DNA of 15,544 nucleotides from Cladosporium sp. IMV 00045 (taxonomy: Eukaryota; Ascomycota; Dothideomycetes; Cladosporiales; Cladosporiaceae). Shown piece after piece: positions 7,179-15,487 of the stretch (position 1 is the first letter of the stretch; every line of letters begins with the position of its first letter). Below the pieces are notes generated by a model. The model saw only the letters and a program-made list of their open reading frames with translations. It did not search any database and was not told the origin of the DNA. Where the stretch lies: assembly GCA_001931905.2 (NCBI GenBank), contig MSJI02000291.1, positions 1-15,544 of the forward strand, in the 5' to 3' direction. The position numbers and the translations under genes are program-made.

Positions 7179-8018
7179 ATGCCGCAGAACGAGTACATTG
7201 AGCGCTTCCAGAAGCAGCACGGTAAGCGCTTCGATCATGAGGAGCGCACCCGCAAGAAGGCTGCCCGTGAGGCCCACCATGCCTCTGAGAAATCGCAGAA
7301 CCTTCGCGGATTCCGCGCGAAGATGTACCAGCAGCAGCGCCACAAGGAGAAGATCCAGATGAAGAAGCAGATCAAGCAACAGGAGGAGAAGAACGTCAAA
7401 GGCAACGAACCCGCCGCGCCCTCGCAAACGCCACTGCCCTCTTACCTGCTCGACCGTTCCAATGAGACGAACGCAAAGGCTCTCAGTTCGGCGATCAAGA
7501 ACAAGAGACAGGAGAAGGCCGCCAAATTCTCCGTGCCTCTTCCTAAGGTCAGGGGTATTGCTGAGGAGGAAATGTTCAAGGTTGTCAAGACCGGCAAGAA
7601 GACCGCGAAGAAGAGTTGGAAGCGCATGATCACCAAGCCTACCTTTGTTGGGCCCGATTTCACTCGCCGCCCCGTCAAGTACGAGCGCTTCATCAGGCCC
7701 ATGGGTCTGCGTTACAAGAAGGCGAACGTCACCCACCCCGAACTCGGTGTGACCGTTCAGCTGCCCATCATCAGCGTCAAGAAGAACCCTCAGAACCCCA
7801 TGTACACTCAGCTCGGCGTGTTGACTAAGGGTACTATTATCGAGGTCAACGTGTCTGAGCTTGGCCTGGTGACTGCTGGTGGTAAGGTCGTCTGGGGCCG
7901 TTGGGCTCAAATTACCAACAACTGCGAGAACGATGGTTGCGTGAATGCGTATGTATCGCCGAATTGTCCAGTCACGGGGTTATTACTAACATTTGTCCCA
8001 GCGTCCTTCTTGTTTGAG
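7179..8018 (+). CDS. NSA2: Ribosome biogenesis protein NSA2 (60S pre-ribosome factor), two exons
   Basis: The CDS is join(7179..7948, 8003..8018), 786 nt and 261 residues, the same length as I recall for yeast Nsa2. It starts [17 protein letters not shown], followed by a long basic helical region (residues 10-75) that threads into pre-60S particles. The conserved block [20 protein letters not shown] and the C-terminal eS8-like beta domain with [18 protein letters not shown] and TAGGKVVWG follow. Nsa2 acts in the nucleolus and nucleus in maturation of 27S pre-rRNA and the 60S subunit. Splicing of the terminal intron creates the invariant ending GCVNAVLLV; without it the frame runs into unrelated sequence. 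There is a strong start context. Confidence 0.96.
7949..8002 (+). other. Terminal intron of NSA2 (54 nt)
   Basis: Donor GTATGT, branch TTACTAAC at 7984-7991, acceptor TGTCCCAG ending at 8002. It is phase 2, splitting Ala257, and leaves a 16-nt last coding exon encoding only VLLV plus the stop. Confidence 0.95.
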
Positions 8019-8790
8019 TCACAACCACATAATTTCCGACTTCATCTCCCGACAGTCGATCGGGCTCACAGCGCGTGCGTCGCGCATCCGGCCCGGCGTG
8101 GCACTGCATTCTGGTTCCGGCGTTCTTGTGGCATCTGTACGGGAAATAACATCACGCGCACATCATTCGCGTGGGAAACACGACATCGATTCGTGTCGGG
8201 CGTTAGACATTTTTCTTACGACTTTCATAGACCACGATAATTGCTTGGGGAGAAATCCGACTGGTCCGGAAACATTATCGGGCTGACTCGCCGCCATCAA
8301 AACGCAAAGCCATGGGTGGGCTTATTATTGTTGTTGTTCGAGACCACGCTTTAACAGTGTTGCTACCCAAGGGATGAGAGACAAGAAAAACAAAAACAAG
8401 CCTATCTTCAAATCCGCGGCTTCAGATCCAACAAGTTCAGCTACTCCGGACGAATCATCCCACTTTCGCAAGCTCAAGGCGAAGGTACCGCTTTCCGATT
8501 GGCCGCAACATCAAACGCAAGGCACAAGCGATACGACAGACGCGGCGCTCAGCGGAGACGGAACCCACTACTGTCTACGGGACTTGTAACTTGCTCCCTC
8601 GGACAGGAGCCCCCGTCCTGCCTGCAGGCGAAAAGAAGAAGGCGGCCATCACAACACCTTCAAGCTATCTCTGTCTCTTTTCTTTGATACCCACAAAAAA
8701 GAGGCGAGCAAAATGAGGCAGTATTATACGTACGTAGCGCAGAAGTTGTCAAATCAAATCGGAATTAAAGCGGATCTCATGCTCCACACC
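8019..8790. other. NSA2 3' flank and gene-free sequence
   Basis: About 770 bp with no supportable gene. The first few hundred bases should be the NSA2 3' UTR. Short open frames (for example 8374-8589, Lys/Ser/Thr-rich) show no family features. A perfect TACGTACGTA palindrome is at 8727-8736. Otherwise I see nothing specific. Confidence 0.4.
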
Positions 8791-9880
8791 TTGCTGTCTA
8801 CCTAGGAGGTAGCTACCTACTACTTGCCCACCGTCTACCTCCCGGTCGTCTCACCATCCATTCCTCCACGCCCCGACACGAGCACAGAGTAGTAGCCATT
8901 CCTTCCCAAGCTAGGCGTAAGTACCTACCTGACCTATAGTCGCAAAGCACACCAAGCGGAGAACAAGCGAGCAGCCAGTCGGGAGGCAGTGGAACCCAAA
9001 GTGTCTCCGTACGAATCTCACACCCGCGCGCCGGCACGCCTTTCACAATAATCATTGCGCCAGAAAACGATCGAGTCGTCACGGGTTTCGCGCCGTTCGC
9101 CTTTCGCCGCGCGTTCCGTTTTGCCGTCCTCCCACTTTGTCTTCTCATCTCTCTTTCTCTCACTATTACTGCTATATCTGTCCGGCTGGCTGCCCGCGCC
9201 GGAGCGTCGTGGACATGACTTGACGTTTTGGGCTTCAATGCATCCGTCACCGTTCCTCCCCTCTGTTTGTCTGACTGCCTCACCACACAACACTGCCGTT
9301 CTTGAAAATCCAAACAGGTTGCTTTCGCTTTTCGCCTCGCTCGTGAACTATTCCACCCATTCTGCTAAGACGGGGAAGATACGGCACGGAAGGACCGCCT
9401 ATATTCCCTCTCCCTTGTTCGTTGTTTTGTCCATTTCGGGCGCTTGTTCGTAGGAGTCAGGACGTGTGTGAGTCTTACCACCACGGCTCTAGTCCTGCTC
9501 AAGTCTCTCCCGTTATCCCGATATCCCACGTTCCGATACGATTACGCTTGTTTGGCTGAACTGGCTGGTTTCCGAGACTGGGACTGAGATTGCGTTTCGT
9601 TTCTTTTTCTTGAGTCGTGGGGGATAGAGAGGATGATGATAGCCACCCGCGCTCGCCGCCTCGAACCTGCAAAACTTCATCTCTCTATCTTCGTTTTGGC
9701 CCCCACGCATGCTGCAAAAGTAATCCGCAGAGCTCGATCCAGCCAGTCGAATTCGGCAAAAGAAGCACGACAGCGAGCAAGCGGCTGACATGTGCCCCCA
9801 TCCCGTCCATCCCATCCTCCCTTCCTTCCCGCGGAAGGTACTATTACAGTAGTACTACAGTACAACCAAGTACCGACTCC
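8791..9880. other. Pyrimidine-rich, promoter-like gene-free region
   Basis: Contains CTACCTAGGAGGTAG (8798-8812), a 6-bp inverted repeat, and a related TACCTACCT run (8922-8930). A long C/T-rich tract follows (about 9100-9200, for example CTCATCTCTCTTTCTCTCAC) with a TATATCTG element near 9172. In fungi such tracts often mark transcription start regions. No protein frame here has conserved features, so a noncoding transcript or distal promoter elements are possible. The cluster of GTACT/AGTAC words at 9838-9874 is also notable. Confidence 0.35.
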
Positions 9881-9883
9881 TAA

Positions 9884-9914
9884 GTGAGTCTAGTGCGATT
9901 CTCGCTAGACTTAC
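9884..9914 (+). repeat. Inverted repeat / hairpin, 10-bp arms and 11-nt loop
   Basis: GTGAGTCTAG (9884-9893) faces CTAGACTTAC (9905-9914). The arms pair fully in RNA with one G-U pair. The left arm begins with GTGAGT, which is also a good 5' splice donor. The function is unknown. Confidence 0.5.
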
Positions 9915-11090
9915 GGTCCGGTGTTCTGCGTGTATGCAGTGGTGCCTAAGGCGGGTAGACTCTGTAATGGAGGGATCTAGATCGATGGGTTTGTTCATGT
10001 GTGACGTGCTGGAGCGATTGTAAACGTGAATGGGTGGGAGTAGGAGGCACGGGAGTTGCGCGGGATTGGAACTGGTCGGAGGTTTGAAACTTGGAATGTG
10101 AACGACTTGGTCTTGATAAGATATGTTGTTCTAAGTTGTGAGCTGTCGAGATCTATCACGTGCAAGTGGGATCTTGCTGCCTGTTCTTGTTAATTGAGGC
10201 GCATGTTTGTTGGGCGGGATCTATACGGAATCGACGGGTCTGCATCTGTGGCTTGCTCGTGCGGCTGCTGATACAAGCAAGTCCTACAATATCTCACGCG
10301 GATGCAAAGCACGGTTGGGCGATCAAAAATGATACCTAAGTGAGATTAACACTTTGATTCCGATGTAGTGATATTTCTCCGCATCGAAGATCAAGTGCAA
10401 GATCGATTTTTTCATCCGTATACAGCAATTGGCCGTAATGCTGGCAGACAGACGCCGGGAACAGGCGATCTCCTTGATTACTCTTACGGATGGGCATTCA
10501 CGCGGTTGAGATGGTTGGAAGAGGCAAAGAAGCCGGATTGAATTGCCTTGCTTCGCTTTGCTCTGCGCGCATACTCGTGATCCTCACCACTCCGCTACGA
10601 AGATGAATAATGCACACGAATGGCCATCGACCTATCTCGATGATAAGCTCGCTTAAAGACTTTCAGCGCGAGTCCGCCTTACGGCTCGACTTCCGGCTTG
10701 CCTCGCTGACATGTCTTTTCCCATCAAGTCTGCCCCTCATTCTCATCATCATCGTCGGAGTAAGTAAGACAGGAAACGCGATCCCACTTGGCGCGCGTCC
10801 AACTTTTCCAACTTTTCCTCAAGTAGTGTGGCTGGAGGAAAGTCTGGTACTAAAGAAAGCGGTGTCAAAGCCTTTTTTCTACCAAGAGTGTTTTACATCC
10901 CACTCTGACCGCTATAGTCATGTATAAGAAATAATAGACGGTGAACTGACTCGCTCCACGCGATAAGGGACGAAAACCGGATTACCGGCGAGGGTCAAAG
11001 GGAATAAATCCAGGTGCCTGGAAGGTGAACAGATGTTTGGCAGGGAATGTTGCCTTTCGAGAGTGTATCTCACCGCTTGCGACGGGCATC
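9915..11090. other. Gene-free region with scattered GATA-type and E-box motifs
   Basis: About 1.2 kb. Motifs seen: CACGTG (10157-10162), TGATAAGATA (10114-10123), the opposed pair CTATCT...TGATAA (10632-10646), and CGATAAG (10962-10968). The one longer open frame (10610-10927) has no domain features and ordinary random-frame composition. I see no tRNA or transposon. Confidence 0.35.
10632..10646. promoter_or_regulatory. Opposed pair of GATA motifs
   Basis: CTATCT (AGATAG on the minus strand) and TGATAA lie within 15 bp in opposite orientation. Both fit HGATAR, the core of AreA-type GATA factors, which often use closely spaced pairs. The target gene would most likely be the bZIP gene about 2.5 kb downstream, so a direct role is uncertain. 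Confidence 0.3.
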
Positions 11091-11615
11091 ATCCTCGTAA
11101 GCTATGGCTGGAGGGAACTATAGCGATCTGTGCTGGTTGATGGGCGCAGTAGTCGCGCGTACGTTGCGACAGGCCAGCCGGAAGAGAAGCCGCCGAGATT
11201 CGGGCTATTATTACTATTCTGTCGGGATGGGAGGTGTGGGTTGGGTTGATGTGTGGTGGTGGTGGTGGTGGCTGCAGGTGAGGAAATGCCCGATTGCCAT
11301 TACCACTATTCACTACTACTGTACTGCAAGAGGCCCTCTTGGCCTGTTACAAGATACGACGGACGAGGATCGACTTTAGGCTTTTGGGCAGGGAGACAGG
11401 CTCTTGTGCAAGAGGCATCATCCCTGCTGACCATGCTAGTTGGCAGTTCGAGATTCTCAGAAGTGGCTGGAAGCTAGCGGTGTGAATGATTTGACGTCAG
11501 CCTTCGGGTGACGATTAGGCCCTGTCTTTTGCCAGTCTTCACTCTGAGCTGAATTCCACATACTTTTGAGAAGGAGAGTCTGCTGTCAAAGGCCATCCGA
11601 TTCTCACACGTTTAT

Positions 11616-11654
11616 GGCACGCACCGTGCCTAGCCTACCAGTTTTTTGGTAGGC
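11616..11654 (+). repeat. Two adjacent hairpins
   Basis: The first is GGCAC-GCACC-GTGCC (11616-11630), 5-bp stem. The second is GCCTACCA-GTTTTT-TGGTAGGC (11633-11654), a perfect 8-bp stem with a 6-nt loop. Their close spacing in otherwise unstructured sequence is noticeable. Function unknown. Confidence 0.55.
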
Positions 11655-11919
11655 ATGAGACTTCACATGTCGTTTTGTAGCAAGTTTGTAGTGAGGCGTG
11701 ATCAGACGTCCTGATATGTGTGCTTTCCCATCGATTGTCCTGCAAAAAGAATATTGGCAAGATCAGGCGCCCGGCCTGACGATATGCTTGCTGGCTATCC
11801 CGGCTCATGGACGGCCATTCGCAAGACTTTGTGTCACGGGTTTGCCGCTAAGACAGTCCTCGCGTGATCGCCCCTCTCACACAGCCCGCATGCATGAGAG
11901 CGCAGAAGGGCGTGTGGAC

Positions 11920-11961
11920 GTATGGCCCATGGCCCACGGCGTATGGCGTATGGCGTATGGC
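11920..11961 (+). repeat. Heptanucleotide minisatellite, consensus GTATGGC, six units
   Basis: The units in order are GTATGGC, CCATGGC, CCACGGC, GTATGGC, GTATGGC, GTATGGC, followed by a degenerate GTCTGAT. The last three are perfect. A 7-nt period is unlikely to be coding; it is probably a slippage-prone noncoding repeat. Confidence 0.85.
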
Positions 11962-11990
11962 GTCTGATGCCGCCGTCTCGGCTCGTCCTC

Positions 11991-12645
11991 CATACACACA
12001 CCCACACCAATCCGACGACTACTTACGTCCCTAGGTAGCTACTACTACCCAGCGATCAGCTGCAGCTAAAGTTACCAGGGCCCGTCTGCAGCAATTCGCT
12101 AGGTACATCCCGCAACCCCCGGCCGTTACATCTCACAGAGTAAGGTGTGAGGCAGACAAGGCAAGGCAAGTCGAGGCTTGGTGAGGAAACAAACCCGCGG
12201 CGTTTGTAATTGTCCGGCCGGCGGTAGCAGACAGACATCATCATCACAGGCAGCCTGCTTGTCTGTCTGCGCCGTCCCAGTCCACCACGCACCCACCCAC
12301 GCTCGCGCAGCCGCTCCTAAGGAAATTCCAGCCAACCACACGACAAGCGCCTGCGGGCCTCTATGCGCTGATACCCGATTCTTTAGGCTCTCACGCTCTC
12401 ACGCTGCTGCTGCTTGTCTCTTGTCTGGCTCTGTGGTGTGTGTGTGTGCGTGTGTGTGCGCACACGCCTTCTCTGCTCTGCCTGCTCTACTCTCTGCCTG
12501 GCTATCCTCCGCTCCGTCTACTTGCTGCTTGGTGTGTGTGGGTGTGCGTGTGTGAGCAGCTGCGGGCCAACTGCCATCCAAGCACCTGACTACCGACCCT
12601 CAAACCCTCATCCGTCTTGAATAGCGCTCCTCGCCGCGAGCGTCT
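11991..12645 (+). other. Proximal upstream region of the bZIP gene
   Basis: Includes CCTAGGTAGCTACTACTACC (12030-12049), two GT-rich tracts (about 12435-12465 and 12531-12555), and C/T-rich sequence between them. A minimal three-codon upstream frame, ATG CGC TGA, is at 12363-12371; no other ATG occurs on the + strand from there to 12646. The transcription start is likely in or near the C/T-rich part but cannot be fixed from sequence. Open frames across the GT tracts are repeat artefacts. Confidence 0.45.
12435..12465. repeat. GT/GC alternating tract ending in a 12-bp palindrome
   Basis: Alternating purine-pyrimidine sequence of GT units with GCG interruptions, ending in the perfect palindrome GTGTGCGCACAC (12454-12465). 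Such sequence can adopt left-handed Z-DNA under supercoiling; whether it does here is inference. A second, shorter GT tract is at 12531-12555. Confidence 0.6.
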
Positions 12646-12810
12646 ATGAAAGTCGCCCTGACCCTGTCCTCTGTTTGCCACTCAATTCCTCAACCAGCAT
12701 TGATTGTCACCCACCACATCCATCCAGAAGACCTGTCTGTTGCGTTGCAAAAGGGTCCTTCTCACGAGAACCCGCTAGCAAACACCAGACCAGCCTTGCC
12801 TTTTGCATAG
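12646..12810 (+). CDS. Upstream ORF (54 codons) in the probable 5' leader of the bZIP gene
   Basis: ATG at 12646 opens a frame of 54 residues beginning MKVALTLSSVCHSIPQPAL and ending at TAG 12808-12810, about 330 nt before the bZIP start. Its start context is weak (T at -3), so leaky scanning to the main ATG is expected. After it no ATG occurs in any frame until 13143, which fits a selected leader. The peptide has no recognised family. Whether the uORF is inside the transcript depends on the unmapped transcription start, so it may be a chance frame. Confidence 0.4.
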   Translation: MKVALTLSSVCHSIPQPALIVTHHIHPEDLSVALQKGPSHENPLANTRPALPFA

Positions 12811-13142
12811 CCCTCCCTCCCACCAGGCATCATCCCCGCGCGAAGCAGTCCGTTGGTCTTCAAACCACCTGCTCTACACGCCCGCTCGCACCGATCTATA
12901 CCTTAACTGTACAACAACTGTACAGCAATAGCGACAGCAACTGCACGGCATAGCGATACTCTGCTTTGCTCTGCACTTTCATCACCACCCTGCCCTACTA
13001 CAGACGCAGCACCGTTTGTCGTAGCGTCGGCTCGTTGTTGCCGAATCCAGCCCGACTAGAGGGTACACCGCTCCTCTCCGTCGCCTCGACTGCCCGGACT
13101 GCCTCCGCACGTTCGTCCATTTGCTTTTGCTTCTGCTCCGGC
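12649..13142 (+). promoter_or_regulatory. ATG-free 5' leader of the bZIP gene
   Basis: A run of 494 nt without a single ATG on the + strand, C-rich and with C/T-rich patches, directly before the start codon. By chance about eight ATGs would be expected at equal base use. This depletion is typical of long fungal 5' UTRs. The reading frame of the bZIP exon is open back through 12966 but has no in-frame ATG there. Confidence 0.55.
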
Positions 13143-15295
13143 ATGGCCCTTGCTGCTGCACACAACCGGGTCGCGTATGAGCAAACACGTCCATCGAACG
13201 CGCCTGTCCACGCCCAACAACGTCAGAACCCCAATCACGCTCACCAGCAACACCAGAGTCAGCACCAATATCAGCACACTCGGGTGGACAGCAAACGTCC
13301 TGCGTACCTCGACGACGAAGACACCGCCGTCATTTTGGATGCCAACATCCTCGATGCTGACATTATGCAGTCGCCTTCCAACCAGGACACTTCCTTCAGG
13401 AAGGATTCCTTCGCCCAAAGTGCGGGTGTCTTGCCGAATATCGACAGTCAAAATTGGGATCAAACTTACTCAAACGGCCTCCCGATCGAATCCTCGATGA
13501 CCGGCTTCACGGGCAACTTCAACAACGACCCCAACGCCTACGGCCGACATCACAGTATCTCAGGACCGCCTTCACATCAACATCCACCACATGGCGGGGT
13601 ATGGTCGCTTGCTCCGAACTCGGGAGATTGCACGCCCGCTGGAGCTATCGAGAGTGTTCCGACAGCGCAGACGTATGACAATACATCCTACGTCCACCAG
13701 CGCGCAGACAGTGCACATGCCAGCTTCAGTCACCCTCCACCACCCCCTCCATTCAACGCTTCGACCGCAGACTCTGGTTTCATCGCTGCGCCCCAGGTGC
13801 AGACTCCCATGTCTCCCCATTCTCATCAGGATTGGATGGGTATGGCGCAGCAGGAGATGGAGGGTCGTCCTGGACCTAGGCAAATGAGGCCCAATTCTCC
13901 GCCACGAACGATGGTCGACCTTCAACGGAGGGACGGCATCAGGAAGAAGAATGGTCGCATCGACATCCCTCAAGAACGCAACATCCACACCATCGATCAA
14001 CTGATCGAGACCACCAAGGATGAAGATATGCTCAAGGAGTTGAAGCAGCAGAAGAGGCTGCTTCGAAATCGAGAAGCTGCGTATGTGTGATCGCGGTCTC
14101 TGTTTGCTTACTATAGCTAATGTTTCTTAACAGTCTCCAATCAAGACAACGCAAGAAGAAGCACACCGAAGACCTCGAAACGAAGGAGAAAGGTTATGCA
14201 CAACAAATCTCGATGCTTGAACAGCAAGTTGCAGAGCTCAGCGTTGAACGCGACACTCTAACCCGAGACCGACAAATCCTCGTCCACCGAACCCAAGAAG
14301 CCGACCACATCATCGAATCCATACAAATGGAAAAGCGCGACATGCTCATGAAGCACACGGAGGAGACATCAAATCTACGGAAGAGAATACAGGTCTTGAC
14401 GGACCGCCTTGATGCTAGTCCGGCGCCTGCAATGTCTGCCAATCCAAGCAGCACTGGTTTCAGCGACTTCACTGGCGAGATGGATGCTCTTAATATCGGA
14501 CCGCATGAATGGGACAGTCTGATCTATGTTCCTGACGCCCACGGCAACAACGTGATGGACGATTTCAACTTTGAGCAACAGCCTATTGGACAGATGAAAC
14601 CGCCGCAAATGCTTGAGAAGAAGGCTTCAACAAATACCATCGTTCCGAGTCCCGCAAAGAAAGCCAACGACAACTCGACCGACCAGCCGATCGCATCAAG
14701 TTTGCTCTTCATGCTCTTGCTTTGTGGCGCGTTCGTCGCGTCCAAGTCATCCAACTCTTCGACTTCAGAACTGCCCAAAATGCCACCAGACGTCCGGGCC
14801 GCTGCGCCGACCGTACTTAACAGTCTATTGTCCGATGGCAACCCTTCTACGAACCAGCAAGCTCGCAACGTGATGCAATCATTCCAGGACCCGACTCCCT
14901 CGAACATGCCTCAACCAAACAACCGAAACATCAACAAGCTTGACCACCTCCATCAGCGTTTGACTTCTCCTACCAAGCAGCAGGAGCAAGAAGCCGCTTT
15001 TGCCATGACTCAAGCACAATATGAATCTCTCATGGACCCTGGCTTTCCGATGCACAACGACCGTATCAACACTCAACCCCGCCCTGCTCGCCGCAATCTC
15101 GCCGAAGCGCTTGCAAATTCACAGGCTCAGGAGTCTGGTAGCAAGGCAGAAGTTTACACTCGAAGCCTGCTTTTTGACCAGATTCCCGCCGACGTGGTGA
15201 AGCAGTTCAAACAGATGGTGCGCGATCGCGAGGTGAGAGATCAACAAGAACAGCAGCAGCAGCAGCAGCAGCAGTTCTACAAGATTGAAGCCTGA
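13143..15295 (+). CDS. meaB: bZIP transcription factor, MeaB-like
   Basis: The CDS is join(13143..14080, 14134..15295), 2100 nt and 699 residues. The N-terminal half is a Gln/His/Asn/Pro-rich disordered region. The segment RRDGIRKKNGRIDIPQERNIHTIDQLI leads into KELKQQKRLLRNREAALQSRQRKKKH, the basic region, with the bZIP signature Asn309-x7-Arg317. Zipper heptads follow at Leu327, Tyr334, Leu341, Leu348 and Leu355. The segment before the basic region, and RNREAALQSRQRKK itself, resemble MeaB of Aspergillus and Fusarium, a regulator in nitrogen metabolite repression; the assignment is from memory. A hydrophobic stretch SSLLFMLLLCGAFVAS lies near residues 500-516, and (CAG)8 encodes polyglutamine just before the C-terminus. 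The start has G at -3 and +4 and is the first in-frame ATG. Confidence 0.85.
14081..14133 (+). other. Intron of the bZIP gene (53 nt) inside the basic region
   Basis: Donor GTATGT after GAAGCTGC, branch-like GCTAAT, acceptor TTAACAG ending at 14133. It is phase 2 and splits Ala313. Splicing gives RNREAALQSRQRKK, the expected DNA-binding sequence, which confirms the junction. Confidence 0.95.
15251..15274 (+). repeat. (CAG)8 trinucleotide repeat encoding polyglutamine
   Basis: Eight pure CAG codons following GAA near the bZIP C-terminus. Pure CAG rather than mixed CAA/CAG suggests recent slippage and possible length variation between strains. Confidence 0.9.
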
Positions 15296-15487
15296 GTATA
15301 GCGATGGCATGCTCTTGCTATTAAATCACACAAACAACCCCTCATAGCCATTAGTGGCAACCACAAATGGCTCACGAGCCTGACTTTGTGCTTTCTTGTC
15401 TCTGTCATTTTCTTAACTGGGCAGGAGATCACACAAGATCCCACCCTGACTTTGACACATATCTCTTTTATTATCTTGCCTATTCTC
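15296..15487 (+). other. 3' flank of the bZIP gene
   Basis: Presumed 3' UTR and downstream flank, A/T-rich with TATTAAATCAC near 15319 and ATCTCTTTTATTATC near 15461. No further gene is seen before the window ends. Confidence 0.5.

Larger units (their letters stand above)
11091..11990. other. Gene-free region with hairpins and minisatellite
   Basis: Holds a (TGG)n run at about 11253-11272, two adjacent hairpins at 11616-11654, and a heptamer minisatellite at 11920-11961. Open frames across the TGG run encode poly-Trp or poly-Val and are artefacts of the repeat. No gene is supported. Confidence 0.4.

Noticed and set aside
7161..7910. Long minus-strand open frame (249 codons) opposite NSA2
   Set aside because: It is a shadow of the strongly codon-biased NSA2 gene; the Leu-rich product has no family features.
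8374..8589. 71-codon Lys/Ser/Thr-rich frame after NSA2
   Set aside because: Short, low complexity, no recognised family and no supporting splice sites.
10610..10927. 105-codon open frame
   Set aside because: No domain, no consistent codon bias and no good splice context; it looks like a chance frame in noncoding DNA.
11104..11379. 91-codon frame with six Trp in a row
   Set aside because: The Trp run comes from a (TGG)n microsatellite; the rest is not conserved-looking.
11616..11654. Intrinsic bacterial-type terminator
   Set aside because: The genes are clearly eukaryotic with introns, so rho-independent termination does not apply; the stem is not followed by a T tract.
12178..12555. 125-codon Cys/Ala-rich frame
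   Set aside because: It runs through GT repeats and the likely promoter of the bZIP gene, and composition is repeat-driven.
8019..12645. RIP-degraded transposon as the explanation of the large gap
   Set aside because: Base composition is balanced rather than AT-rich, no terminal repeats or transposase-like frames are seen, and no TpA excess is apparent by eye.
12966..13142. N-terminal extension of the bZIP frame upstream of 13143
   Set aside because: The frame is open but has no ATG; the first in-frame ATG, with good context, is at 13143.
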